DNA of 64,000 nt, taken from the NCBI GenBank assembly GCA_964030475.1, contig CAXIPT010000001.1, positions 17,032,269 to 17,096,268 on the forward strand. Direction: 5' to 3'. The stretch is from Tethya wilhelma (lineage: Eukaryota > Porifera > Demospongiae > Tethyida > Tethyidae). Both the position numbers and the translations under genes were made by a program. Below are positions 1 through 13,558 of the stretch, in pieces. How positions within the stretch are numbered: the first letter of the stretch is position 1; each line of letters opens with the position of its first letter. The notes under the pieces are model-generated. The model ran no database searches and had not been told where the DNA came from. It saw only the letters and a program-made list of their open reading frames with translations.

Positions 1-118
1 GAGAGAGGTCAATCAAGTGAATAAGTTCTGCAGCTGCCATTTTACAGCCCTTCCCCCAATGCGCGCGTTGACCGGCTTCGTTTGTTGCTATGACTACAAT
101 TACAATTACATCATAGAC

Positions 119-1063
119 ATGGAGACACGCCCCCGCAAAAGCATGGCATCACACGTGCAATCTTCAGAGAGATGGGAGAAAGAAAAAAAGAAGCGAGATC
201 AGCTCTCCAGTCTTATGGGAGGGTACTTGCTGAAGGGGTACAAAATGCTTGGAACAAATTGTCCAGTTTGCGGTGTAAGTGGGCTTATAAATACATGGTG
301 GGCTGTACATATTATAAATTGTAACAGGCTGGTGCTGAATCAGTGGCATTGGCTAAATTATAGCTGGCATAAGCCCACCAGGCTCCACTATTTAATTCTG
401 GACAGAGAACTTTAACTTATCCAGACATTTATAATTACAATACCTGATTGTTTTCTCAACAAGCCTACAATAACAACCTATGTTGTCAATAATTGTTTAT
501 TCCTAATTGATGATAAAGATTATCCCCTATCCCCCCCACAGACAAATTAATACATTTATATATACACATGCACACAAACTTGTAGATGATCTTGATGCGA
601 ACACCACGTGATGGCATTGACTACTGTATACAGTGTTCTGAGCTTGACAATGGGAAAGGTATAGTACATCTAAAGAGCTTTTAATTTTTTGAAACTTTAA
701 GTAAATGATTATTTTATAGATACACCAGCATCAGAATCTGACAACACAAGAGCAGGTGAACCTCAAACTGCCCCAGTAGCCTCGTCACTGGCTGGTGGCA
801 ATGATGATGATGAATTACTCACAAGGGACACACCCATAGGTCACAAGGACACGCCCCTCAACGCCCTGACTCCAATCACAAGTGAGCCTGCGAGCACCCT
901 ACTTGCCACCGAGGTCATCCTGCTGAACAAGATGGAATGGGCTAGTCAGGAGCTCACCAACTCAACGTCTGTTGAACATTGCACCCAGTTGTGTGTTCTA
1001 GTGAAGGCTTTAGCAGACGCCTTAAGGACTGTGAAAGAGGTCAAAGGTTACAAGAGCAGATAG
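119..1063 (+). CDS. ZNRD2: ZNRD2 (SSSCA1/p27) homologue, 3 exons
   Basis: Exons are 119-274, 586-658 and 720-1063. The protein opens with METRPRK and then has the family hallmark RDQLSSLMGGYLLKGYKMLG, followed by a zinc-binding pair of cysteine knuckles: CPVCG at the end of exon 1 and YCIQCSELDNG in exon 2. Exon 3 ends with a conserved C-terminal helix (LLNKMEWASQEL ... QLCVLVKALADALRTV). In vertebrates ZNRD2 is a small zinc-ribbon protein, known as a Sjogren/scleroderma autoantigen, that binds tankyrase; its role is poorly defined. The ATG at 119 is chosen because it leads directly into the conserved region; earlier in-frame codons give no family similarity. The splice sites (gtaagt at 275, TAG before 586, TAG before 720) keep the frame. 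It ends tail-to-tail with COG2. Confidence 0.9.
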
Positions 1064-1409
1064 TGAAAGTTGTTAGACTGTACCCATAGGTTGCTTGTGT
1101 TTCAGAATGGACAGTTTACTTCACAACACAATGATTCAAGTAATGGTTGGAATGTTTTCTCAGAATAATTGTTACTATCAGCTGCATGAATATAAATTAT
1201 TATTGTTGTCTTGTGTTCTTAGAAAAATTCATCAATGACTAGTATTTTCAGATTCAAAGTATGTATATGACATGAGAGAATAAGGAAATGACAATCCAAA
1301 AACATCTTCTATACATTATACATTCCCACAGGTATACAAATATTTGTGAAAAGGAATCAAGGAAATAACATGAATAGAATAATCAATGTATGACATTTTT
1401 TTTTCTCCC
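1064..1409. other. Intergenic 3'-3' spacer
   Basis: AT-rich 346-bp spacer between the convergent ZNRD2 and COG2 stop codons. It should hold both 3' UTRs. I see no gene in it. Confidence 0.6.
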
Positions 1410-3943
1410 CTAGTTGGGGGAAGTTGATGATGCAGTCTTTGCTGTCTGGCCTATTTCTAAGAGTTGTTGAATGATTGGTAGGTCGAGTGCTTCAGCTTGA
1501 ACTGTAGCAACCTGAAAAATATGTCAAAACCATAATAGGAAAAAAGTCAAACTGCTTCGCGTAATTCGAACGGTAGAAAGGAAAATGTTTCATGTTATCT
1601 TTGCCATTTTCACTTTTACTGATGTCACAAACAAATCATTAAAATAAAAACAACAAGCTTTGTACGTGTTTACACAGATGCACTGTCCCTCTCCATATAA
1701 GACCATTATATATACCTAGCACACAGCGGGAAATTTTATGAATAACACGATAACTTCACATGCAGAATGATTGACATAATACATTACACGATAGTAACTA
1801 GATTAACTGTGGGTATGTACCGCAGCATTACAGCAATGATGGCACATACATAGCACAACAGGCACACAAGTAAGCCTTTGGCGTACACGGAGCAATATTT
1901 CCATGAAACACCATGTATGGTGGTTTTGATCATGTACGTTATCCTTTAATCTGGTCATGTAACATCTTGCCTAAGTTGAACACCTTTGATACTATACATG
2001 AAGCAACATGCTGTAAGCAACATTATTGCTCCGTGTATGCTTCACATACACAAATATAACTCCACCCATACACCCACGCCTCACCTGTGAGGCATACTGC
2101 TCTATATCGAGAGCCAATTGGAGACGAATCTTGTTGTCGTCACTCAGTCCTCCCGACGAGGCCGGGACAAGAGACTTCCTGTAGCTCTTGAGTTTCAGGA
2201 GCGAGTCCTCGGTCCTCTTCACAGAGGTTAAGAGTTCAGATGTGATGCTAAAATATCTAAGAGGGAAATATTTGAAGGAAGGAAAACAGTCAGATCACTC
2301 TCACGAAAATCAACCCATCAACAATTACTTCATCGTCCGTGCATGCACACACTGATGCAATGCTCTATGAATGCTATAAAAGAAGTAAACCAAGCGTCCC
2401 CTCCCTTCTTATCACGTCATCCTGTTTTTCTATTTTGTCACACCACTTTATGTGGGGACAGTCAGAGTCTGGGGAAGAGCTACTAGGAAAACATGATCCA
2501 TCATCAGGTCAAGAGTTGGATTGGTGAACAAACAACATTGGAATGGCAACCTTGTAGTAAACAGACAAAAGGGACTCCATAGGGAATAGGGGAAGAAGGC
2601 ATACACTGAACTTCTTATTAATGGGGGGGAATTTGAGCTCTACTTCCTATTGGAGATATGAATACTATTAATTCAATATTTGAACGTATCCAGGAAGTAT
2701 AAACATACCAATGAGGAAAGAGGCAAACCACACAAAAGATAACCACATTCTTTTTAAGTGGAAAGGGAAATGTAGCCAATCCTGCCTTCTAACCAGCTGC
2801 GAATATTTCTTAAATCTTTTCTGAGAGAATAATTAACATAACCTAAAGTCCATCTGGTCTGAGAATGCCGGTAGAAAAACTTCGATAACTTTCTAAAATT
2901 TAATATCCAACCGATTTCAAAATTTCAAGCACCATTGGAAAGCGCTCGTTCTCCCCGTTCTTTTGGTTGCTTTTTCAGCTTCCTACGCCTTACCAATCAA
3001 AAGTTAGCTATTTTGTCCCATAGAAAAAGTATGGTTATGAATCTCATTAATTCACTTCCGGTGGCATTCTCAAACCAGATGGACTTTAGTAGCGGGTACT
3101 TTAAAGAGACAGCCTAGCCAACAAGACTGCAGCATACATACATACATAATCACAGGGGATTCCCAAAAGTTCATCAACTTACCGCTCAGATACACTGCCA
3201 ACAACCTTCCCAGTCCATTCTTTCCTGCGTCCAGTGGGAAAGTTAGCAGCAATTCCCAATAATGGCTTGGTGATATTGTTGACGTAACTAGAAGGCTTAG
3301 AAGGTGCCTATAGCAATATAAAGCAAATGTTAGATATTTACCCTCACAAACTAACCAGTCCCTAACTCCCCCCTTTTGATCAATGATAACGACAAAATGG
3401 AAGAGGGGAAAGTCTGGCCTGTACAAGGGTACGTACGAACTTATTGTGTTGTTGTTTACACATTAATTTTAAAAGATAACTTTAAAGTAAACACATTTGG
3501 GAACAGAAACATGTTTCGATAACTTTTAATAAACAATTAAGAACTGAAACACTTCCTGAAATTTTAATTGTTTATTTAAACACAAAAAGCTAATGCTTAG
3601 TAATTGATTACCATATAAACAAGCATGCTCTATATTTGTAGTAGTAGTACACATTACACTGAAAGCACTCGTACAATTCATGAGGCAACATTGAAACGTG
3701 CAAGCCATCACTTCACTAAAAACGATGGTATAAGATTAAAGTGTTTTACAACTGTAGCAATTTATCAGGAAAACAACAACTCTTACGTCTCTATTTGTCC
3801 GCCTGAACAATCTTGGTATTGTGTGAGCTGGCTCCAAGTTTTGGATACATTGCCTTGCCACTCTGTCCACTACAATATCAGCATACTTTGGGAGGAGTTT
3901 CTGAACTGCAGCTACTGACTCAGCAAGTCCATCTGGCAGGAAG

Positions 3944-3995
<52 letters not shown>

Positions 3996-6900
3996 CAGTA
4001 CGGATGATGAAATTCCACTGGCTATTAATAAATTGTCACAAGCTTATTAGGAAGCAAGTACATGTCACTGATACAGATTTCTGTCCCGTCTGTAGACTAG
4101 ACCTACATGAGTGGGTATGCGTGGGTGAGATGGAGGTCTTTATGAGGCTTCATAATGGTCACTAGTATTTAAGGGAAATGAGACACAAGCAGAGTTGAAA
4201 AACTTGAGGTAGTGTGGGCAGTAAAGTATTGCAGGAAGTTCAAATAAAGTTTAGAGCAAAATTCAAGGGTGAGGACATTTATCAATGAAAGCTGAAAGGA
4301 AGTCATGACCATTTCATGGAAGGGAACTCTTTGCTGACCACTATAAAAGAACAAAACCAACCACCAGATCAACCATAGGAAGGAAGAGAGGGAGACACCC
4401 ACACACAGATTGGACTTTGATAGTACATGGTGAAATTCAGAGGACTGACCACATCATAGATAACTGTTGGTCTGTCTAAGTGAGAGCAGGTGAGAGAAAG
4501 TGATCAAGCTGATCATCAAACTTCTATGCAAAGTATTTATCTTGACTTGTGAGATAGTTAACTTCAGCCTTGCTCACCATCTACCATTACAGTATTATTA
4601 TTATTCTTATGGGAACAAAAATATGCATGTAAACACACATGCATGTACATACACATACCGGTCAGAAGTTGTTCATGTCTCAGAAGTACTGAATTTTGTG
4701 ATGCTTTCACAATGCCCACAATAGAAGGTATCTGCATAATGTTATTATAAAGAATATCTTCAGTTCAGTTGTATACAATAAGAAACTATTATGATGTCAA
4801 CAAAGTGATTGGTACTACCTGCAAATTGAAGCTGTTTATAAGTAAACTTGAATACAACTGCAAGTATATTGTTACTGGATTGTGCATAGCAAATGCTCAT
4901 TTATTTACCTCACTATTATATTATTTTATCAACAAGAAGAATTATTTCTATGGAAGAGGATGTGTAATCTTATTCATCACAAACGGATACGCATGAGGTT
5001 TGTAGCTATTTAAACAGAAAGTGAAAACGCTTCAAAGAGAGCAACGAAAAGTCCTCTTTGACTAACCATGGCCAACAGAACAACCATTTTTGTCACTGTA
5101 TTAATGCTTGGGATCGCGGTTGCAATTCATGGTAAGGCGATTGGTGATGCCAGTAACAAAGTCATAGATTTAGACATTGGTTCAGAAACACCTACACCCA
5201 GGGTTAATGTTGCAGCAGGTACGTCGACCGACTCAACAACGGAAGCTGTCAGTACTGAGCAAAGAACTACAGTGGTCAGTACTGAGCCAAGAACTACAGT
5301 GACTAGCCAACCACCACTACCCTACAATTATCCAGAGGGCTTAGATCCACGCTACTACAACTTTTATAACTACATATCACACAAGTATGAAGAGCTCTCC
5401 GAAGAAATCGTTGCACTGAAACTATGGAGCGCTAGACCTCAAAACGAGGGGGAAGCAAATGAACTAGTTTCACAATACCTGCATGATATGCAACTCGACA
5501 ACCCAGAGTCTAAGGGAGAGTGTGCAACCCAATTTATATGTGACTATGAGCCAAATAGGTTCCCTTCCATCATAATAAAAGGAAACTGTTCACGAAGCTC
5601 GTGCTTTCCAACAGAGAGCATTGAGGAATACCACTTTCCTGGACTCTGTGTCCCAACAGTACAAAGCGTAATTGATGTGTATTACTTGGTTAAGGAGCCT
5701 CCACAGGCTGACAAAGAATCAGTGGAAGCAAGTGGAGAAGACAGTGACGATTCACCAACTGTTGTACGCTTAGTAAGCAGTACAACTCCAGTCTACACAC
5801 CACAGCACTGTGTGTGCGCTGAGAAGTGAAAAGTCAATAGATGTACCAGAAGCTTACAATTATTATCATTAATTTATTATTGTTCATTTTTACAACAATT
5901 ATCAAGTTATAATTATTGACATTACATTATTTATTTCAAGTGTGATTAAGAGCCATATTTAATAATACACCAAATCAAAGTTTTATGAAAGTTACAGTCA
6001 TGCTGTTGTTTTTTTTAAATAAAGTAACTGTATCTGTAAATGGGCACACTTTCAGTTGTAGGAAAATAAATTTAAAAAATTTAGGGAAAACTACTTCACA
6101 TAATAGTAAACTAAATTGTCCCTTCCCTGGAATTTTAGCAGTCACTGTATGACATACTCACTCACCTGCTCAGATAAACTCTACCATGTCTTCATTTTAG
6201 AAACATTAATCTAACCAGATAGCTTCAACTAATACTAAAAGCTATAGACAGTGAGAGCATGCAGACCAGCAAGTGTACTAGTGCAATGCGATACGTATGC
6301 TCGCGCATGCGCATGCGCACAAATTACCATGTCCCGAAGACGTCGTGCTTGGGGGCCGGAAATCTGGATATCCGGGATATAATACTACGCGAAACGGCGT
6401 CCATTACCACACGATGAGTTGTTCCACATAAGTACATACCTCTATGGGCCCTATACGAGTGGTGTATTTGGCCAGCCCACTATGCTGGATTACTATTGTC
6501 CATGGATGTTGGTAAGCTTAATGATTGGATCATGTCTATAATTACAAAAATTTTCAACTCTGCTTGACAGATGGCTAGATATCCAAGTGAGTCCACATAC
6601 GACAGTTGTGTGCAGCTTCTAGCGGCCTGGATCAAACAGGAGGAGAAAAAGCTTGCTTAGATGATTCAGTTGAACATGGATCAGAGGCTCTATTCATGCG
6701 CAATATTCACAAAATTATAAAAATATTTTAATTTCGATCAGGGTGGTTATTATTGAAACGATTTTTCCAAGATCTTTCATTGTATTGCATTCACAAGATC
6801 GCTATCACTAGTTTTTGCATCACTCCATCCATCCGGGAAACTGTTCTGACTTGCAAAATTCATTCGGTCTGTTTACATCCACTCGTGAGGGGAAAGTTTT

Positions 6901-9900
6901 GTGAGAGGCTGCAGTGAGTGATGTCACTCAGTCCACGGTGAACAGAGTGATGTGGCTGCTATTGATTCTTGAGAGTGATAGCTAAATGTGGAAACCCATG
7001 AGAACATCATTTACAAACACAAAAAGGATATTGAATGAACTGATTAAATCCGGACTATGCTGTAGTCCTTTACATCCATAGATATATACGTCCCTTGAAC
7101 AAATGAATAACACACATGTACCGGCAATCCTCATTAAATTTTTGTTGACATGGGCTCGATGCTATCGAAACAATACAAATGATTCAGCTTTCTAAGAAAA
7201 ACAAAATCAAAAACCTACGCAGCAGTGCGGACGGGGACGACTGTATGGTCACTGTTTACCAATGGGGTATCCAATACAAAGAGAATATTTGCAAACACGT
7301 AACCACACTGAGTCTAAAAAGTATATTGCAACAAGATGATTAGATATAGAACATACACAGCTTGATCTCTTCACCAATAAAAGCACGATGAATTCATTAG
7401 ACCGGCAACAATCATTCAGACAGAATATTAGATCCGATCTTAAAAAACAAGAAATCTTTACAAAAGTGGAATTAATTCAACCATGGGCTCCAACTCATTC
7501 TTAGCCTTCTTACAACTAGTGCTCCTGGCAACACTACTGCAATGCACGACCATCATGAGTGAGGGATGCCCACTGCCCAGAAGCGAAGACCAGTGTAGGC
7601 TGGTCAACTATCTCAGCAGTGGGACAACACAGTTTAACATCAGCGTGGACATTGCAAGGGGAGAAGCACGTCAACTGGTCAACGGACCCAACACATTCAG
7701 ACAGGACACTCAACTGGGAACCTCATACAGACCCGACATGTGCAGCAATTGTTCTGCCCTAGCTCCATGCTACGACTCCTTCCATTTCAGTGAGGCTCAA
7801 ACTACACAAACGTGCATTGAAGGGCTTGGCATTTCACTACGGACAAGAGTCGGCCTGCTCCCATCCTGTACCTGGAAATACACATGTGACTATGAGGAGA
7901 AGAGAATACCACAGTATCTCTGGAGAGCTGAGTGTGAGTCAACAGCACGTAATGCAACGCCCATATACTACAGTGTACCAATCCTGAAACCAAAGTACGA
8001 TGTTGCTGTGTCCAATCCTTTCACTGATATTGACACATGGAAATGGGAAACAGTGAGAGTTCCAGTGGCATGCGTGTGCCAAGAGCTACATGAGAATTAA
8101 CTGTTAATGTAATGTTGGAAATTGCAAGTCTATAGTATTTAAAGATTTATTTATCTAAAATAAAATTATGTATGTATGTATCTTTACTTAATATAATCAT
8201 TATAATGATATAAACATTATTTATGGGTTATTTATTCATGCTCAAGAACCATTCTATTATACATGATTAACTTATTTTGTGATATTGTATATTTATTGAA
8301 GAAAAAATAAAACTAAAAATTCACAAGTCATTCCCTACTTGACCAAAGAGAAACTGAAGTCGTGGTAAAGATCAAACATGCATGCGGTAATGCTATAGTG
8401 TAATCACCCAAACGTTGAACGTAGGCAGATAAATCACACACAAATGCGTGCATGGATGCACAATGCAAAACTCGCAAGAGTACCTATGACATGAGGGATA
8501 GATCCAGCAGAATCATGCAAGCACTTAGGGACTGACATCATCCGGTAACCGTTATGCCCTTACTCATGAACAACATGGCAAGCCGACATGCACATGCATG
8601 TAGACTGATAATGGCTGGGTGAGTCCCTGGGTCCCGTGCATGTATGCATGATGCAGGAAATATCATGTGCACTAAGGTACAGAAATGTACAACTTTAAGG
8701 CATGAGACATCTGCATGACATCGTGTATAACCATATATAGCTGGAAAAGGGAGCTAGCCTGCATAGACATGCATGTCCACACACAAATGATCTTACTCAT
8801 CCACTCACTCAATGATAATATAATCTGACGAATGTATAGCAGCAAGGTATAGAGCAAGCAGAGAGGGGGAAGCGATAAGGACATAGGAATGTGCTACTAT
8901 GATATTAACATCCACTATACAGATTATAGCTAGCGATAAGCACATGCATTCAAGTGCCATACAAGCAGAACAGGTAAGACTACAACTGCACTACTTCCTT
9001 TCTAATTAGTAAATTGACAAACACTGAAAATGACCTCTTAAAGACAAAAAAACTTTATAATTCGCACGTTCGATTCCCAACTTCCACGAAACGAAGGGAG
9101 CTAATCTGTCCTGCTATATACGGCTATCACGATGGTGGTAATGGCAAGTTCAACCCCCCAGGAAGAAAGTTTGTTCATCTAGATGACATCCACATATGCA
9201 TTGTGAACTTGAGGAATTTCCTTCAAACTTATCGGCCGATCTTACTACCACTACTAGTAGAATAATAACTTAATAAATTATAATTGAAAGTAAATTGAAA
9301 TCAAAATTGTATTGGTAAAAGCTTTATATGAATACACAACTTCATGCAGGTTTTGTAAGTGACAACAATGCAGGAGGTGAGTACAATGGAAATGTTGCAC
9401 AAGATATATAACAAAGTGCAATACAAAGCATGAAAGCCCCCTACTGCAAAGTCTTAAAGTCCAGGCAGATTTTATAGAGTGATAAAACTTTATTGGTTAC
9501 GTAGAGTTCCAGCTATAAAAGCTAGTTTGATCATTACCAAAACACATCAACAAAGCACAATTCAAAAATTTAAGGACAACTCCAATCAACAAACAGAGAC
9601 CAGTTCATCATCAAGTTCATCACCACTCTATTTTGGACCTACAATTCTGAGGTACCAATAAAGTGCATGCAAGTTTTCCTTCCCACGCATGCATGCATGT
9701 ATAGTATTTGAGCACCTGCATGTACACTGATTTCATGTGAACCAAATAGCTTTGTTTTAGAACATTAATTTCTATACAGGCATACTACAGACTCTCTTCT
9801 TCTAGTCATTACTACCATGGCCGCAATGAGTGTAACAACAATTCTCATCCCATTTGTCCTCTTTGGGCTCTGTCATGCCTGTCCCATACCTGGAGCCTGC

Positions 9901-12900
9901 AATAACCTCCCTAGCCTCCTAACCTATGGGAACACCACATCATACAACCGACCCAACTACAACACAACTGTAAAAATCGACGACAACAATGTGCAATTCT
10001 CCTTCATTCGACTGAGGACTGAGCTCACCAACGCCCAACCAACAGAGCTCTCTGCAAACTGCACCCACGATGCCAGTAACAACTTCACCGTGAGAAGGTA
10101 CAGCACCAGCAGATGCCCATGGCACTACGTCTGCGACTACAACCCGCAGAGAATCCCTCCCTTCATCTATCACGCCAAGTGCAATGACTCTACACCTGCC
10201 ACGGGCAATGATGGAGAAACTGAATGCAGAGAAGTCTACTCTCAGTTCTTCTATCTGACGACTGAGTCATGCAGCCCCCTCGACATTGCAGGAGCACACT
10301 GGACGGCACATTCTAGCTACATCCCTGTTGCTTGCGTCGACACGCTTATAGCCTGACGAACATTGATGCAAGATTAACTGCATGGCAAGGATATCACTTT
10401 GGGCAGTTCTATTTTATCACTCATTCTATAGATTTAGTAAATTTATGAGAACAATCACAGGTACTTTTATATAGTAGTTAGAGAGATTTGAAATGTTAGT
10501 TTAGTAGCCGGTAGCGTTGTAGTATTATGGAATTTCTGCTGTATCAAATTTCGGCAGTATAATTATTTATGTATCTCAAAATTCAATATGAAATTAGAAT
10601 CAATTATTCAATCAACACTGAAGCTCACATAATTTTAATGCATGCACATGCATGGATGAATACATAGAGAATTAATAACACATTCGAATTATCCAAACAC
10701 AAATTATTGTGCACTATATAGATATGAACTATAGATATCTTACCTTTTGTCTCAGCTCTTCACAGTCATGAAAAACACAGAGGCACACATCCAGAGGTAT
10801 GCCTGTTTCAGCTGATCCACTGCTCTCTGAGGCAGGGACCTAAATCATGCAAAAGTATATGTACACCTAAATTTTTAGTCTGCATGACAATGTATACATA
10901 AGATTAATGGCATCTTAGCAGCATGCACATCCAGTATCAGATTAGCAAAATTAGGCTGTTGTGCAGAAAAGTCTGCAATGATACGAGTATGAAATCGAAG
11001 TAAATATACCAGGCTATAGGTGCATGGTGACAATCAGCACAAGCATTGCCCCAGAGGGTTAATTGTTTACACATATAGAGTGACTATCATAACAGCCCAG
11101 AGTAAACAAACAGCCCTGAGCAAAATACACAAACAATGGAGTTGATACTTCCATCAAAAAGAAACAAAATATGGTGCATGTAATAACAGCACAATCGTTA
11201 GCTTTTCAAACTGCCTCAACAATTATTATTGCATGGAAGTACCAGTGAAAATCAACAATCAAGCAAGTTTTTTTATACAATAATATTATATTTTTTACAG
11301 GCTTTAACAGTTCAATTTGTTAGGGAAATGCATGCATGTTGCATGGAAGTAACAAAATTAACTCAAAGCATAAATTAAAGTAGCATTCTACATGTATAGC
11401 ACTTACTATAGCCATTAATGCATGCATACTATAAGTGGATATAGTTCCTCCTACAATTTTCCATGCAGACTCAATCCAGAGGGATGTTTGTACATTCATT
11501 TAACAATTGTTTATTATCCAACTACAATACAATGCGGCCTATTATGGGGGGAAATTAAAACCAATCAGTTCTGCTACAGAAACTTCCAGAACTATGATAA
11601 ACTCATAGGCTTTTTATCAGCACAGTGTACATATCAGTACAATGGGTGTTCATCCCAGGTCAGTCGTATGACCTTAACTAACTCTTTATCGTATAGACAC
11701 GTCGACTAGGCAAGCAGTCACATTTCTCCCAAAGAGGAAACACCACCAAGATACCCCATTGACGTTTTTTTTCAATCATAGCATGCAAAACAATACAGTA
11801 ATCGTCACACCAAGGGTGTGAATTACCCCCCAGCTAGCCACTACAGCAATTTATTAGTCTCATGATGTAGACTCAATGAATATATGGAAGTGGCTGCAGT
11901 CCCCCACAGCTACTAGAGTCACAACGACTGACTAGGTGCTATTATGGCAATATACTATTAGACTTGCAACAGAGTCACCAGATTTTGTACAATGAAATGA
12001 GGGAATTTCCTGAGTACTGTGCGTTATTAAGTGTCTATCACCAGTAGTATGACCAGGTCATGGAGGGATTGTGAGTAAACAACATACAATTAATGCTTTC
12101 ATTAATAAATTGAAAACTAGCAAACCAGTTATTGTTTCAATCAAGTAGCTAATAATAGCAACCAACAATCAAACAATGACATTCAACAATAACAACACAC
12201 TCTTAGACATCGTGTAAACATAGTTGGGCAATAGTGAACTCACTTCAGCTGAAGCAGCATTAGCTATCTCTTCCAACCACAGTACCAACCGCATTATTAA
12301 CTGTATAAAAAAGGGAGAGAAGAGATTAACTGTAAACTAATATTTCCACATATCCTAATGTAAGCATAGATCTTGCTTACTTGCAAAGTGAGCTTCCAGA
12401 ATCTGTGCACTAATGCAGCAATATAGACACTATCATGCCAGCACTTTTCAATAGCTCCCCACAATGTTTGGAACAATTCAAGTCTGAAACTTGTAGGTCT
12501 GTCTTCTCTACTGTTGCTAGTTAACAGCTTAAGAGGAAGAGAGAGACAACTTTCGAGGCTCCCAGCAATTTCCTGGAACCTACAAACAACATTTATAGTA
12601 ACCCACTCTATATGTCACGTTTCCTATCTCCAGCTAGACCAAGTATACACACAATTTAGTTTCAACGGTTCCTGTGCATCACTAACAATCAACAAAGAAA
12701 TTCAGGGCTGAATAAACATTAAGACTTCATTTACCTGATTTGAAAATACACGGGTAAACTCCATTTAGACATGAAAGAGGTGAAAGAGGGGTGTGTACGA
12801 AGACGCTTCACGGAGAGCTGAGAGGAACACTGACGCTCAAACGATGAGAGGAACTCCATACTTGCACAATAGTTCTACACACAAAGAAAGACAACTTGAC

Positions 12901-13497
12901 CTTCATGCGCACACCAAAAAATAGTCTATGGCACATTGGGCGTGTAGTCGACAATCAGAGAAGAAATGACATAGGGGTGGCTTTGGTGACTCAACATAGA
13001 GGTGCACATGATCAAATCCCAATGCAAAGTATTGCAGTCACATGATTGGAATGCAATTATGTAAGAGCCTTGTCAGCTCAGCAAAAGCACACTTGGACCT
13101 ATGATGCCAATAACTGATAGACTCTCTATGATAGTACGATACAATAGAACACACTCCTCAATCCTATACCCTGTGAAATGTATCTGGATTGCCGGGAGCA
13201 AATATCACAGATGCCTTCTCTTCCAAGACGGCCACAATTGTCGGCCACACGGCAGACACAATGAAATCATATCCACCCAGTCCACGTTCAGTTGATGTGA
13301 TCTCCAGCAGCAAGGAGCAATGCTTTGGGACAAACTGCAGTACTTCCATATAGAGCCCACCAAGACCTTGAGGGTGAGTGATGAGCGCTTTGGCAGATAT
13401 GACCTTTAGCAACAACAATTTATTGCACACTCAACCACTGTGTTTATATAGGCATGAAGGATACAATGACAATACACACATCCATGCATTAACTGCA

Positions 13498-13558
<61 letters not shown>

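Noticed and set aside
4500..4996. Open frames in the COG2 intron before the first IL-17-like gene
   Set aside because: Low-complexity, AT-driven frames with no signal peptide, no family similarity and no splice support.
9014..9661. Two plus-strand open frames between IL-17-like copies 2 and 3
   Set aside because: No cystine-knot core, signal peptide or known motif. One begins with a non-ATG codon.
5068..10356. Spaetzle or NGF-type cystine knot as identity of the three secreted proteins
   Set aside because: The D-x-x-x-R-[IF]-P block followed by a short spacing to Cys, and the VPVACVC end, fit IL-17 better. Kept only as an alternative.
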